Source: Cohnella lubricantis (GTDB lineage Bacteria; Bacillota; Bacilli; Paenibacillales; Paenibacillaceae). Taken from it: a DNA stretch of 38,812 nt. The notes below the pieces were generated by a model that saw nothing but the letters and a program-made list of their open reading frames with translations, was not told the origin of the DNA and ran no database searches. The translations under genes and the position numbers were made by a program. How positions within the stretch are numbered: position 1 is the first letter of the stretch; the number at the start of each line of letters is the position of its first letter. The stretch lies in the NCBI RefSeq assembly GCF_014212015.1, contig NZ_JACJVN010000061.1, forward strand, positions 1-38,812, given 5' to 3'. This document shows, in pieces, positions 1-9,464 of this stretch.

Positions 1-1781
1 ATCGTCTCCTTGCCGTTCACGAGCGGATGGTTGCCGACGAACACGATTGCCGCGTCCGCGGAGCGTGCCGCTGAGACGGCTTCCTCGATGCCATCTTCGA
101 CCGAGACGGTATCGAACGCCGTCGCGGTCACTTGAACGGCTGCCTGCGCAGCTGCCGCTCTCTCCTCGGGAGAACCGAGCGACGAGCGCTCCTCCGCCCT
201 CTCGGGATCGACCGTCAGCAATCCGCCCTCGCCGATGCCGATTCTGGCATTGTTCCATGCGGCCACATCCAGCTTGCCTTCGGCCAGACGGTCGATCAGC
301 AGCGCTTCCTTCGTGAACCAGCCGAAGATCTCCTCCGAATCAGCCGTAACATGCACATCGTCTGCCGTCGTGACATATTTGCCCGTGCTGCCGGCTACGA
401 TAGTATGCGCGCGCCAGCCCCAGTCGGTCAGCTCGAACGTCTCCGCGCTGTCCGCGGAGTCCGCTGCCGCCGCCAGCTTGCCGTCCGGCCGCGTCATCAC
501 GAACTTGCCGTTCGCTGTCAGCTTCACGCAGTCGTTGCCGCTGGCATAGAGAGCCTCGCCTCCGGCAGCCGACAGCTTGCCGCGAATCGCTTCAAGCGGC
601 GTCACCGTATACGGCAGCGTGCCGCTGTACCAGTCGCGGTAGACGATGTCGGCCAACGGACCGACGACAGCGACCTTGCTCGCGCGCGCAGCATTTAGCG
701 GCAGCGCATCATCGGCATTCTTGAGCAGCACGACGTTCTTCCGAGCCGCTTCAAGCGACACCTGCCGATGAGCGTCCGATAGAATGACGTCTTCTCCGAT
801 GGAGGCGTATGGATTGCGGTCCGCCGGATCGAATTCGCCGAGCCGCATCCGAACGCGGAACGTGTTGCGCAACGCGATATCCAAGTCGTTCTCGGTCAGC
901 GTTCCATCCGCCAGCGCGTCGCGAATCGCCTGCTTGGAGATCGGGTGGTCGTCGGTAATGCTGTCGATTCCGCTCTTGATCGATTGAGCGACGGCATCCT
1001 TATAATGGTCGAGGTACTTATGGTCCTTAACTGTTCCGAGCACGTCTCCCGCATCGCTGACGACGAAGCCGTTCATGCCCCATTCGCGTTTGACGACGTC
1101 GTTCACCTGCGGATTCAGGTTGGCGGGCACGCCGTTAACCGAATTGTAGGCGGTCATCATCGACTGGGCGCCGCCTTCCTTGAACGGAATCTCGAATGCC
1201 TTCAAGTAATATTCGCGCATGTTGCGGGGGTCAATGCTGACCGAGCATTCGCCGCGGTCTACCTCGTTGTTGTTACCGATAAAATGCTTCAAGCTGGCGA
1301 CGGCCCGCAAGTAGAAGGGGTGGTCGCCTTGAATGCCTTGCGCAAGCGCAGCTGTCAGCTTGCCGGCCAGCACCGGGTCCTCGCCGTATGCTTCCTCGTT
1401 GCGCCCCCACCGGGGATCGCGCTCCATGTCCACGGTCGGCGCCCACAGCGTCAGCCCGTTCTTGCCGGGATCGCGGCGGAAGAAGCCGCGCGCCTCCGTG
1501 CCGATTGCTTCGCCAACCTGGCGCAGCAATTCCGTATCCCATGTGCAGGCGAGACCGACGGGCTGCGGGAAAGCGGTCGCTTCGCCGAGCCATGCGATGC
1601 CATGAGCGGCTTCGGTGCCGTGCTTGTAAGGCTTCACGCCCAAGCGGGGAACTTCGTCTTGGTATTGGCACATCAGGTTGATTTTCTCCTCCAATGTAAA
1701 CCGGGACACCAGGTCGTTCACCCGGGTCTCGAGCGGAAGATCGGGGTTCTGATATGGGTAAGGGCCGTCAGCGTGCTTCAA
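1..1781 (-). CDS. GH3 family beta-glucosidase, partial (C-terminal part outside window)
   Basis: This glycoside hydrolase family 3 enzyme probably cleaves non-reducing beta-glucosyl (or xylosyl) units from oligosaccharides. It has no signal peptide, so it is likely cytosolic. 593 codons are visible and the reading frame runs off the window edge. The TTG start is set by AAGGAG nine bases upstream; no in-frame ATG fits. The N-terminal TIM barrel shows the KHGTEAAHG, DMERDPRWGRNEEAYGEDP and SLKHFIGNN motifs. The expected nucleophile is D243 in VVSDAGD. The second domain begins at about residue 345 (EAARKNVVLLKN). Residues about 418-545 look like an inserted beta-trefoil (fascin/ricin-like) segment, with NGKFV and TGKYV strands, before the second domain resumes at SADAAIVFVGNHP. 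It is divergent from the kinase/ABC cluster, which suggests that the cluster imports its substrate. The family call is firm; the exact substrate is not known. Confidence 0.93.
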   Translation of the reverse strand, partial: MKHADGPYPYQNPDLPLETRVNDLVSRFTLEEKINLMCQYQDEVPRLGVKPYKHGTEAAHGIAWLGEATAFPQPVGLACTWDTELLRQVGEAIGTEARGFFRRDPGKNGLTLWAPTVDMERDPRWGRNEEAYGEDPVLAGKLTAALAQGIQGDHPFYLRAVASLKHFIGNNNEVDRGECSVSIDPRNMREYYLKAFEIPFKEGGAQSMMTAYNSVNGVPANLNPQVNDVVKREWGMNGFVVSDAGDVLGTVKDHKYLDHYKDAVAQSIKSGIDSITDDHPISKQAIRDALADGTLTENDLDIALRNTFRVRMRLGEFDPADRNPYASIGEDVILSDAHRQVSLEAARKNVVLLKNADDALPLNAARASKVAVVGPLADIVYRDWYSGTLPYTVTPLEAIRGKLSAAGGEALYASGNDCVKLTANGKFVMTRPDGKLAAAADSADSAETFELTDWGWRAHTIVAGSTGKYVTTADDVHVTADSEEIFGWFTKEALLIDRLAEGKLDVAAWNNARIGIGEGGLLTVDPERAEERSSLGSPEERAAAAQAAVQVTATAFDTVSVEDGIEEAVSAARSADAAIVFVGNHPLVNGKET

Positions 1782-2045
1782 TTGATTGGTCTCCTTCCAT
1801 GGCTCGCAGATTCTGCAAACGCCTTCAAGATTGGCTTATTAATTGTTTATTGTAATACCGACCGAGCCCTCGATAATACCCCTACAATTACACCAAAAAT
1901 ACTGGCAATTTCCCGACAAGGCTTGCAAGTTAGGCAGTGATTGCTTCACAATTAAACCTAAATGAAGGCGAAAATCGACAAACAATATCTTATTTCGACA
2001 ATCCGGCGGTTGTGAAAGGGGAGGTTCGGTCTGAGGCGGCTATTC

Positions 2046-3782
2046 ATGCGGTTCAACGATATGAAGCTTCGCAGCAAGATCGTCATCGCCTATATTTTGT
2101 TCTTGATGCTGCCGATTGTCCTCGTCGGGCTCTATGTCGTTCGCGAATACCGGGAAGCAGCGCTCACCAAGGCGATTGAGCAGACGGAGAATGCGGTCGA
2201 ACGGGTGAAGACACGCACGGAAGAGACGCTGCTGATCGCCAATGATCTGTCGGCCCGGCTGATGGTCGACACCGACTTGGAGCGAATCGCTACGATGAAG
2301 TTCACCAATGTCAGCGACATTGTTGACGCTTATAGGGATTATGATGCGTTCAAGACTTATCTATCGTTCAATCCGGAAGTGGCGCAAATCCAGTTGTATA
2401 TCGATAATCCGACGCTTCTCAATAACGGGGAATTCGTGCCGCTCGACGAAGAGACCGAGAAGTCATTCTGGTTCCAAGAGGCGATGAAGAACAAAGGCTT
2501 GATCGGCTGGTATTACCTGCCGGACTCGCTAAGCCTTGTCCGCACGATTCACTTCCGGGAGAATCAATCCTATGGCTTGCTGGACATCGATGTCGATACG
2601 GAATATTTAAGTTCGATTCTAATGCAGGAGGATGCGGAGACGATTCTTCTCGACAGCAGGGGTGTCGCCTTCGCCTCTAACCGCCCGAACATTGTAGGGA
2701 AGCGGTTGGACGACACATTTCTCGGACCGAATTTGTCTCAGAAGGAACCGGGCACGTATGAACTGACGGTCAACGGCGTTCGGTCCAAAGTGATCGTCGA
2801 TCAATTTTATCCAAACAACAGCTTTACCGACCTGAAGATCGTCTCGATCTTCTCGGTAGACAGCATCGTGGAGGAAGCGAACCGGATCAATGAGGTGGGC
2901 ATGGAGGTCATCTCGCTGTTCGCGATTCTGTCGGTGCTGATCGTCTATCTCATCTGCACCGTGGTGACGAACCGTCTGCGCAGGTTCAGCCGGCAGATTA
3001 ACAAGGTATCGATCGGCAACTTCAATGCGGATCTGTCGGTTAATGGCGGGGATGAGATCGGTCAGATCTCCCGGCAGTTCAACCAGATGGTCGCGAATAT
3101 CAAGGAGTTGATGGAGGAACTGAAGCTGTCCCATCAGCATTCCAACGAGCTTGAACGCAAGCAGAGCGAGATCAAGCTGAAGATGCTGGCGAACCAGGTC
3201 AATCCGCACTTCCTGTATAACGCGTTGGAGTCGATCCGCATGAAGGCGCACTTGAGAGGCGAGAAGGATATTGCCAACATCGTCAAGATGCTAGGCAAGC
3301 TGCTGCGCAAGAGCCTGGAGATTACCGGGCGCGAGATCAGCTTGCGCGAGGAGATCGAAATGGTAAGGTATTACCTGGAGATTCAGAAGTTCCGGCACGA
3401 GGAGCGTTTGACGTATGAGATTCATGTGGCTCCCGAAGCGGAAGACGTCATGCTGCTACCGCTTCTCATTCAGCCGCTAGTGGAGAATTCCGTTATCCAC
3501 GGTTTGGAGCGAAGCTTTGAGGGCGGATGGGTCAAGGTGAGCGCAGAGCTCAGCCGAGGCGGTCTTCAGGTAGTGGTCGAGGATAACGGCGTCGGCATTC
3601 CGGCCGGGAAGCTGAAGGCGATCCTCCGTTCGCTGGCGGATCAGGAGTCGACGCGGATCGGTCTGCACAATGTCCAGCAGCGGCTGCTGCTGACGTACGG
3701 CTCGGTATCGGGTCTTCGTATCGAGAGTGAACAGCATTCGGGAACCCGGATTGCCTTCTGGATTCCTGTGGAGGAGGGGTGA
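2046..3782 (+). CDS. Sensor histidine kinase, YesM type
   Basis: This membrane sensor kinase forms a two-component pair with the AraC-type regulator that follows. A first transmembrane helix lies at about residues 11-31 and a second at about 287-308, with an extracellular sensor region (probably dCACHE) between them. A HAMP linker follows. The His_kinase domain has its phospho-acceptor H388 in NPHFLYNALES, and the HATPase_c domain shows an N box (PLVENSVIHG) and the glycine motifs EDNGVGIP and GIGLHN. At 578 residues it is typical for the YesM family, which usually senses sugars through a neighbouring ABC system. The ATG at 2046 has only a distant Shine-Dalgarno (GGGGAGG at 2018-2024). An in-frame CTG at 2031 is spaced six bases from it and could be the true start. 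The stop overlaps the ribosome binding site of the next gene. Confidence 0.95.
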   Translation: MRFNDMKLRSKIVIAYILFLMLPIVLVGLYVVREYREAALTKAIEQTENAVERVKTRTEETLLIANDLSARLMVDTDLERIATMKFTNVSDIVDAYRDYDAFKTYLSFNPEVAQIQLYIDNPTLLNNGEFVPLDEETEKSFWFQEAMKNKGLIGWYYLPDSLSLVRTIHFRENQSYGLLDIDVDTEYLSSILMQEDAETILLDSRGVAFASNRPNIVGKRLDDTFLGPNLSQKEPGTYELTVNGVRSKVIVDQFYPNNSFTDLKIVSIFSVDSIVEEANRINEVGMEVISLFAILSVLIVYLICTVVTNRLRRFSRQINKVSIGNFNADLSVNGGDEIGQISRQFNQMVANIKELMEELKLSHQHSNELERKQSEIKLKMLANQVNPHFLYNALESIRMKAHLRGEKDIANIVKMLGKLLRKSLEITGREISLREEIEMVRYYLEIQKFRHEERLTYEIHVAPEAEDVMLLPLLIQPLVENSVIHGLERSFEGGWVKVSAELSRGGLQVVVEDNGVGIPAGKLKAILRSLADQESTRIGLHNVQQRLLLTYGSVSGLRIESEQHSGTRIAFWIPVEEG

Positions 3783-3786
3783 TGAC

Positions 3787-5313
3787 ATGTACAAGGTACT
3801 GATCGTCGACGACGAGCCTTTGATCCGGGAGGGTCTGCGCACAATTGTAGATTGGGAAGAACTCGGGTTCACGGTTGCCGGAGTGGCGTCTGACGGGGTG
3901 GATGCGCTGGCGAAGCTGCCGCAGCTGCAGCCGGATCTCCTGATTATCGATATTCGTATGCCGGGAATGAATGGTCTGGCCTTAATGCGCTCCATTCGGG
4001 AGCAGTTCGATCCTGCGCCCCGGTTCATCGTTCTAAGCGGACACGCCGACTTCGATTATGCCCGCGAAGCGCTGCTGATGAGAGCGGACGGCTATATTCT
4101 GAAGCCGGTAGACGAGGATGAGCTCTCCTCGGCGCTTGTTAGTCTCAAGAGGACGCTGGACGAGCAGGAAGGAATGGATGGCAAGCTGTCCTCTCTCTCC
4201 TGGAGCTTGGAGCGAACAGCGGTTAGTCTGCTGACCGGCGAAGGCCAGTCGCCTCCGAAGGAGGCCTTGAACGCGCTCCGGTTCGGCGGGCCTCCCTATG
4301 ATGTGGTGCTAATCAAGCTGCAGAGCAGAGGAGAAGTCGACGCGCCAACCGCTTCCCATGTCAAGAACCGCTTGTTCGAGTCGTTCGAAGCTTCAGGCAA
4401 AGGCGTCGTATTCTCGCTCGATCCCCATCTCGGTCTCATCCTGGCGGGCAGGGCAACGGAGTCTGCGGCCAACTATCGCGAGATGAAGAGAATCTGCTCG
4501 GACAACGGCGTGGACTTTACGGCGGTTAGCGGGGGAGCGGTAGAACGGCTGGAAGAGCTGAGGCGTTCCTACCGGGCTGCCGAGGAAGGAATGAAGCTCC
4601 GCTTCCTGCTGGAAGGCGATCATATCTATCGGGCGGAAGAGGCAATGGCTCTGATGCCGGCCGATCGGGAGACGGACCGCGCTTTCGGGGAGGCGGATGG
4701 AGACAAGCTGCTTCTGGCGCTGGATATCGGCAGCCAAGAGGCAGCGGTCTTGTGGATTCTCGAGACGGGAGAGGCTATGCGAGGCGCGGGAATGGACGAA
4801 CAGGACATCAAATCCGTCTTTGCGCAGCTGTTCACGCAGGCGCTCTCGAAGCTGGAGCGGAACCGCCCGGAGGTCCGGGAACAGTGCCGGGCATTCGCCT
4901 CCGAGGTGCTGAAGCTGTACGGAGAATATCGGTTCTCCGGGTTGCTCGCCCGGTTGACGGAACTGGCGGGCAAGATGGCGGATGCGTTCCGCAGCTACGG
5001 CAATGACAAGCAAGTGCAGAAGATGGTTGAGCTGATCCGCCGCAATTACGCCGAGAACTTGAAGCTGGAGTCGCTGGCGGATGTATTCGGCTACAACAGC
5101 TCGTACCTAGGCAAGCTGTTCAAGAGCAAGATGGGCGAATCCTTCAATACGTATTTGGATAAGGTGCGGATCGACAGAGCGAAGGAATTGCTGGAGCAGG
5201 GAATGAAGGTCTATCAAGTGGCAGAACGTGTAGGCTATTCCAACGTTGATTATTTCCACGGCAAATTCCGCAAGTATGTCGGCGTCGCCCCTTCCGCATA
5301 TCGCAAAAAGTAG
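3787..5313 (+). CDS. Response regulator with AraC-type DNA-binding domain, YesN type
   Basis: This cytoplasmic transcription factor is the partner of the kinase just upstream and probably activates the ABC transporter genes that follow. The receiver domain covers about residues 1-120, with the acidic pair D8/D9, phospho-acceptor D55 in IDIRMPGMNG and a conserved lysine in LKPVDEDE. A long middle region without a recognised domain follows. The C-terminal 90 residues or so form a double helix-turn-helix of the AraC/XylS family (SLADVFGYNSSYLGKLFK, then VAERVGYSNVDYFHGKF). The start at 3787 was chosen because GGAGGAGGGG lies just upstream, inside the end of the kinase gene; the four-base gap suggests translational coupling. 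Its length of 508 residues is usual for YesN-like regulators. Confidence 0.95.
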   Translation: MYKVLIVDDEPLIREGLRTIVDWEELGFTVAGVASDGVDALAKLPQLQPDLLIIDIRMPGMNGLALMRSIREQFDPAPRFIVLSGHADFDYAREALLMRADGYILKPVDEDELSSALVSLKRTLDEQEGMDGKLSSLSWSLERTAVSLLTGEGQSPPKEALNALRFGGPPYDVVLIKLQSRGEVDAPTASHVKNRLFESFEASGKGVVFSLDPHLGLILAGRATESAANYREMKRICSDNGVDFTAVSGGAVERLEELRRSYRAAEEGMKLRFLLEGDHIYRAEEAMALMPADRETDRAFGEADGDKLLLALDIGSQEAAVLWILETGEAMRGAGMDEQDIKSVFAQLFTQALSKLERNRPEVREQCRAFASEVLKLYGEYRFSGLLARLTELAGKMADAFRSYGNDKQVQKMVELIRRNYAENLKLESLADVFGYNSSYLGKLFKSKMGESFNTYLDKVRIDRAKELLEQGMKVYQVAERVGYSNVDYFHGKFRKYVGVAPSAYRKK

Positions 5314-5439
5314 AATTTGAACGGTTATTCCACAATCTTAACCTCTAATTCTCACATGGTTTTTCATTCAATCTGCCTCGTATTTTTCCAAGCCCTCGGG
5401 AGCTATCATAGACCTATAGCAGAAGGGGGAGCGACACGA

Positions 5440-6411
5440 ATGGAAACGCTAACAGCGGGCAAAGCTCACACGGCTAACGCACCCGGCACGCCGCGGAAGA
5501 AGAAGCGGAGCTTTTGGTCCGATCTCATCCGCCAACGATATTTGTATTTGATGTCTATCCCATTCGTCATTTGGCTGTTCATATTCAATTACTTGCCTAT
5601 CTGGGGCTGGACGATGGCCTTCCAGAATTATAAGCCGGCCAAATCGTTCGGCGACCAAGAGTGGGTTGGCTTCGACCAATTCAACAGGCTCTTCCATGAC
5701 GATCAATTCTATTTGGTTCTTCGGAATACGCTCGCGATGAGCGGAATGGGACTAATCGCGGGATTCATCTTCCCGATCCTGTTCGCCGTCTTGCTTAATG
5801 AAGTGAAGAGCATGCCCTTTAAGAGAATCACCCAGACGATCTCCTACTTGCCGCACTTCGTATCTTGGGTTGTCGTAGCCGGCATCGTCACAAGCATGCT
5901 GTCGCTTGACGGGATTGTCAACCAACTGCTCATGTGGCTCCACTTGGCGGACGAACCGATTCAATTCATGGCTAAAGGACATTGGTTCTGGGGAATTGTA
6001 ACCAGCTCCGATATCTGGAAGGAGACTGGATGGAACGCGATCATCTATTTGGCGGCCATCACTGGAATCGACAAAGAGCTTTACGAAGCGGCCAAAGTCG
6101 ACGGCGCCGGGCGCTTCAGGCAGATGTGGAACATAACGCTGCCGGGTATCCGTTCTACCATTATGGTGCTGTTCATTATGTCGATCGGACACCTGCTCAG
6201 CATCGGCTATGAGAAGCAGATGCTGCTCGGGAACAACCTGGTGACCGATTACTCGCAAGTGCTCGATTTGTACGCGCTTAACTACGGCATTAAGATCGCA
6301 CATTTCTCTTACGGTACCGCCATCAGCATGTTCAATTCCGTGATCAGCGTCCTCCTGCTGTTTACGGCGAACGGCCTGTTCAAGAAATTCGCGAAAGAAA
6401 GCATCATGTAG
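5440..6411 (+). CDS. ABC sugar transporter permease, LplB/YtmP type
   Basis: This is the first of two inner-membrane permeases of a CUT1-type carbohydrate importer. The 323-residue protein starts with a polar, lysine-rich N-terminus and then has about six transmembrane helices. The cytoplasmic EAA loop that contacts the ATPase is visible as EAAKVDGAGRFRQMWNITLP. The ATG at 5440 follows AGAAGGGGGA; the frame is open further upstream but has no other good start. It is followed 13 nt later by the second permease and then by the binding lipoprotein, the usual LplB-LplC-LplA order. No ATPase is encoded in the cluster, so a shared MsmX-type ATPase from elsewhere is likely. The 126-nt gap after the regulator may hold the promoter, but I see no convincing -35/-10 pair. 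Confidence 0.93.
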   Translation: METLTAGKAHTANAPGTPRKKKRSFWSDLIRQRYLYLMSIPFVIWLFIFNYLPIWGWTMAFQNYKPAKSFGDQEWVGFDQFNRLFHDDQFYLVLRNTLAMSGMGLIAGFIFPILFAVLLNEVKSMPFKRITQTISYLPHFVSWVVVAGIVTSMLSLDGIVNQLLMWLHLADEPIQFMAKGHWFWGIVTSSDIWKETGWNAIIYLAAITGIDKELYEAAKVDGAGRFRQMWNITLPGIRSTIMVLFIMSIGHLLSIGYEKQMLLGNNLVTDYSQVLDLYALNYGIKIAHFSYGTAISMFNSVISVLLLFTANGLFKKFAKESIM

Positions 6412-6424
6412 GGAGGACGGGCAT

Positions 6425-7324
6425 ATGTCGAGCAAAGCATTCAACTTAACCAAAGGCGAACGCACCTTCAACATCATCAATTATGCCGTGCTGACGATTA
6501 TTGTCGCGGTCACGCTGTATCCGTTCTTGAACGTGCTTGCGATCTCGCTGAACGATTCCACCGACACCGTTCGCGGCGGCATCTATCTATGGCCACGCGA
6601 GTTCACGCTTAAGAATTACGAGACGATATTTGGCTACACTACGCTGCTTCAAGGCTTTAAGATCTCCATTCTTCGGACGGTCGTCGGTACGCTGCTCGGC
6701 TTGCTGAGCGCTTCGATGCTGGCGTTCACGCTAAGCCGGCCCGATTTTAGAAGCCGCAAGTTCATCTCCGTGTTCCTGGCGCTCACGATGTACTTCTCCG
6801 GAGGCATGGTTCCGGTCTTCATCCTGATGCGCGACCTGCACTTGCTCGGCACTTTCGGCGTCTATGTCCTTCCGGGCATCGTCAGCGCGTTTAACGTGTT
6901 CGTTATCCGCTCGTTTATCGACGGCTTGCCTTATGCGCTGCAAGAGTCCGCCAAGCTGGATGGCGCGAACGATTTCCAAATCTACTACAAGGTTATATTG
7001 CCGCTCTGCAAACCGGTGCTGGCGACGATCGCGCTATTCCTCGCGGTCGGCCAATGGAACTCTTGGTTCGATACGTACTTGTATAACGGCAACAAGCCGT
7101 CGCTCACGACCTTGCAGTACGAATTAATGAAGATTCTGGACAGCACGCAGCAAGGCAGCGCCATGACGAACGCGAACGACCTGGCCAATCAGATGGCGCA
7201 AGTATCGCCGGAGTCGATCAAGATGGCCATTACGATTGTCGTTACGGTTCCAATCTTGGTGGTGTATCCGTTCTTGCAGCGGTATTTCGTAGGCGGAATG
7301 ACGCTAGGCGCCGTGAAGGCATGA
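6425..7324 (+). CDS. ABC sugar transporter permease, LplC/YtcP type
   Basis: This is the second membrane subunit of the same importer, 299 residues with about six transmembrane helices. The EAA loop is seen as QESAKLDGANDFQIYYKVILPLCKP. The N-terminus (KGERTFNIINYAVL) and the C-terminus (QRYFVGGMTLGAVKA) match the carbohydrate permease CarB/YtcP group. A clear GGGAGG sits seven bases before the ATG. It should pair with the upstream permease and take substrate from the lipoprotein encoded next. The 89-nt gap to that lipoprotein gene has no visible terminator, so the three genes are probably one transcript. Confidence 0.93.
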   Translation: MSSKAFNLTKGERTFNIINYAVLTIIVAVTLYPFLNVLAISLNDSTDTVRGGIYLWPREFTLKNYETIFGYTTLLQGFKISILRTVVGTLLGLLSASMLAFTLSRPDFRSRKFISVFLALTMYFSGGMVPVFILMRDLHLLGTFGVYVLPGIVSAFNVFVIRSFIDGLPYALQESAKLDGANDFQIYYKVILPLCKPVLATIALFLAVGQWNSWFDTYLYNGNKPSLTTLQYELMKILDSTQQGSAMTNANDLANQMAQVSPESIKMAITIVVTVPILVVYPFLQRYFVGGMTLGAVKA

Positions 7325-7413
7325 TTGCTAACTTCAGAGATATTCGAGTCGGTACATCCAGGCTTCTCGCCTGTGTACAATATATGCTTGATCATCCATA
7401 AGGGGGAAGTTCA

Positions 7414-9141
7414 ATGAAGTGGAACAGCACCAGAACGCTATCATTGCTATCGCTTGCAGGTGTCATGTTGCTCAGCGCGTGCGGCGACAACAACAATAAT
7501 TCCGCAAGCGGCAATGAAGCAAGCAGCAGCCCTTCCGGTTCAGCTGAAGCCGGCGCAATGGATACATCGCCAATTACGTTCTCGTTCTTTGGCGCGGATA
7601 CAAGCCCTAATTGGAACAACATGCAAGATGACGTTGGCAAAGCGATTACGGCGGCAACCGGCGTCACCATTAACGCAGAGTATGACGTCGCCAGCGGCGG
7701 CGGCCAGAGCAAGATCGCTTTGATGGCCGCAAGCGGCCAATATCCGGATATGATCTTCGCTAAAGGCGAGCTTGGCAAGCTGGTTGATGCCGGCGCGATC
7801 ATCGATTTGACTGACCTGATTGATAAGTATGCCCCGCATATTAAGGAGATCATGAAGGACAGCATGAACCGCATGAAATACAGCGTGGACGATCAATCGA
7901 TCTATGCCATCCCGTCGAACGTCGGCGTTGGCAATGAATATTTCGACGCAACCGGCGGCTTTGAAGTCCAGCTTCGCGTACTGGAGGAGCTCGGCTACCC
8001 GGAGATCAGGACCGTTCAGGACTTTGAGAATGTGCTGAAGGAATATGCGGCGAAGCATCCGGAGACGGACGGCCAGCCGACGATCCCGCTGCTGCTGAAC
8101 GCCGATGGCTGGAAGAGCATGATTACGGTAACGAACCCGGCCTTCATCGCAACGGGAGCGCCGGATGACGGCGAATATTATGTCGACCCGACGACGTATG
8201 AAGCGAAGCTGCACTACAAGCGTCCGGAAGAGAAGGAATACTTCAAGTGGTTGAACCACATGTACAACGAAGGACTGCTTGACAAGGACACTTTCGTTCA
8301 GAAGGACGACCAGTATCAAGCGAAGATCGCGAGCGGCCGCGTCCTGGGACTGATCTCGCAGGAGTGGGAGTACGGCAACGCGGAGAACGCCCTTAAGTCG
8401 GCCGACAAGGATGAATATACGTACGGCCACTTCCCGGTCACGCTGAATGACCAATTCCAGGACCATGAACTTCAATCTGTCGGCGTTGACGGCTACGGCA
8501 TCAGCATTACGACGGCTTGCAAGGACCCGGTTCGCGCAATCCAATTCTTGGATTGGCTCGCTTCCGAAGAAGGGCAAGTGCTCATGAACTGGGGTATTGA
8601 AGGCAAGCATTACAATGTCGTGGACGGCAAGCGCGTCATTCCGGAGGATGTACTGGATGCCAAGGTTAACGATGCCGCCAACTTCGCCAAGACGACCGGC
8701 ATCGGCTTGTACCCGACCTTCACCGCTCACTATGGCGACGGCGTGAAGGATTCGACGGGCAACTACTACACGACGAACTTCCCGGACCAGATCGTAGCCA
8801 GCTACTCCGACGCCGAGAAGAAAGCGCTGGCAGGCTACAATGCGACGACCTGGAAGGACCTGTTCCCGAGCGAGAAGGACTTGCCGATCAAAGATTGGGG
8901 AGCTCTCTACAACATGCAGGTTCCGACGGACGGCGACTATCAAGTCATTTACCAGAAGACGCAGGAAATCATTACGAAGCGCATCCCGCAAGCTATTCTG
9001 GCGAAGCCGGAAGACTTCGACAAGATCTACGACGACTTCCTGGCAGAATTGGACAAAGCGGGCGCAGAGAAGATGGAAGCCGAATATACCGCGCTGGTGA
9101 AGAACAGAGTGGAATTGTTCACCGGCAAGGACGTTCAATAA
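7414..9141 (+). CDS. Extracellular solute-binding lipoprotein, LplA type
   Basis: This is the substrate receptor of the importer, anchored to the outer face of the membrane. The signal peptide ends in a lipobox (LLSAC) with the lipidated cysteine at residue 23, followed by a low-complexity Asn/Ser/Gly linker. The mature part (PITFSFFGADTSPNWNN onward) is a family 1-like bilobed binding protein. Its total of 575 residues is long, as usual for LplA-type oligosaccharide receptors. AAGGGGGAAG precedes the ATG. The gene is followed 50 nt later by a strong terminator that ends the cluster. The ligand is unknown; the nearby GH3 enzyme suggests a beta-linked gluco-oligosaccharide. Confidence 0.94.
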   Translation: MKWNSTRTLSLLSLAGVMLLSACGDNNNNSASGNEASSSPSGSAEAGAMDTSPITFSFFGADTSPNWNNMQDDVGKAITAATGVTINAEYDVASGGGQSKIALMAASGQYPDMIFAKGELGKLVDAGAIIDLTDLIDKYAPHIKEIMKDSMNRMKYSVDDQSIYAIPSNVGVGNEYFDATGGFEVQLRVLEELGYPEIRTVQDFENVLKEYAAKHPETDGQPTIPLLLNADGWKSMITVTNPAFIATGAPDDGEYYVDPTTYEAKLHYKRPEEKEYFKWLNHMYNEGLLDKDTFVQKDDQYQAKIASGRVLGLISQEWEYGNAENALKSADKDEYTYGHFPVTLNDQFQDHELQSVGVDGYGISITTACKDPVRAIQFLDWLASEEGQVLMNWGIEGKHYNVVDGKRVIPEDVLDAKVNDAANFAKTTGIGLYPTFTAHYGDGVKDSTGNYYTTNFPDQIVASYSDAEKKALAGYNATTWKDLFPSEKDLPIKDWGALYNMQVPTDGDYQVIYQKTQEIITKRIPQAILAKPEDFDKIYDDFLAELDKAGAEKMEAEYTALVKNRVELFTGKDVQ

Positions 9142-9190
9142 TTGAAGTCTTACCCGGAATCGGCCAGCATTCTCGCCGATGAAGCATAGC

Positions 9191-9241
9191 AAGCCGCCCT
9201 TGGGGAAACGACGAGTTTGCCCGGGGGCTTTCTTTTTTTTT
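9191..9241 (+). terminator. Rho-independent terminator of the sugar ABC cluster
   Basis: An interrupted stem pairs AAGCC...CCC with GGG...GGCTT. It continues into an inner stem GGGGAAAC / GTTTGCCC around the loop GACGA, and is followed by nine T residues at 9233-9241. It separates the ABC cluster from the purine promoter region. Confidence 0.88.
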
Positions 9242-9291
9242 GCCGGACAAGTGCACTTCGCTATCAATCCCCCAAGGGAGGGAGTTTGTCC

Positions 9292-9335
9292 AAATCCGAA
9301 CATTTGAATTTTCGACCTTTAGAACGTTCGCCTTT
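9292..9335 (+). promoter_or_regulatory. PurR operator: two inverted PurBoxes
   Basis: AAATCCGAACATT at 9292-9304 fits the Bacillus PurBox consensus AWWWCCGAACWWT completely. A second, weaker box lies inverted at 9323-9335: read on the minus strand it is AAAGGCGAACGTT, which keeps the central CGAAC. The boxes are 18 nt apart and sit immediately upstream of the -35 element, the arrangement known for the Bacillus subtilis purE operator. This suggests repression by a PRPP-responsive PurR. The purR gene itself is not in the window. Confidence 0.8.
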
Positions 9336-9338
9336 CAT

Positions 9339-9367
9339 TTGACATCGATGGCAGGTTAGCGTAAACT
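9339..9367 (+). promoter_or_regulatory. Sigma-A promoter of the purine operon
   Basis: TTGACA (9339-9344) is separated by 17 nt from TAAACT (9362-9367). It lies directly between the PurBoxes and the guanine riboswitch. The start of transcription should be near 9374, about 20 nt before the aptamer. Confidence 0.82.
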
Positions 9368-9395
9368 TAGAACCGTAAATCAAGCAAATTGCTTG

Positions 9396-9464
9396 GCTCG
9401 TATATCATCGGGAATACGGCCCGATCGTCTCTACCCGGAAACCTTAAATTTTCGGACTACGAGC
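9396..9464 (+). promoter_or_regulatory. Guanine-class purine riboswitch aptamer
   Basis: This is a three-way junction aptamer. P1 pairs GCTCGTA (9396-9402) with TACGAGC (9458-9464). P2 pairs ATCGGG with CCCGAT around the loop AATACGG. P3 pairs CCGGAAA with TTTTCGG around the loop CCTTAAA. The conserved core TCTCTACC and the loop-loop partners match the xpt/purE type. The specificity base in the P3-P1 junction is C (9457, in GGAC-TACG), which in this family means guanine or hypoxanthine rather than adenine. It should lower transcription of the operon when guanine is plentiful. Confidence 0.93.
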
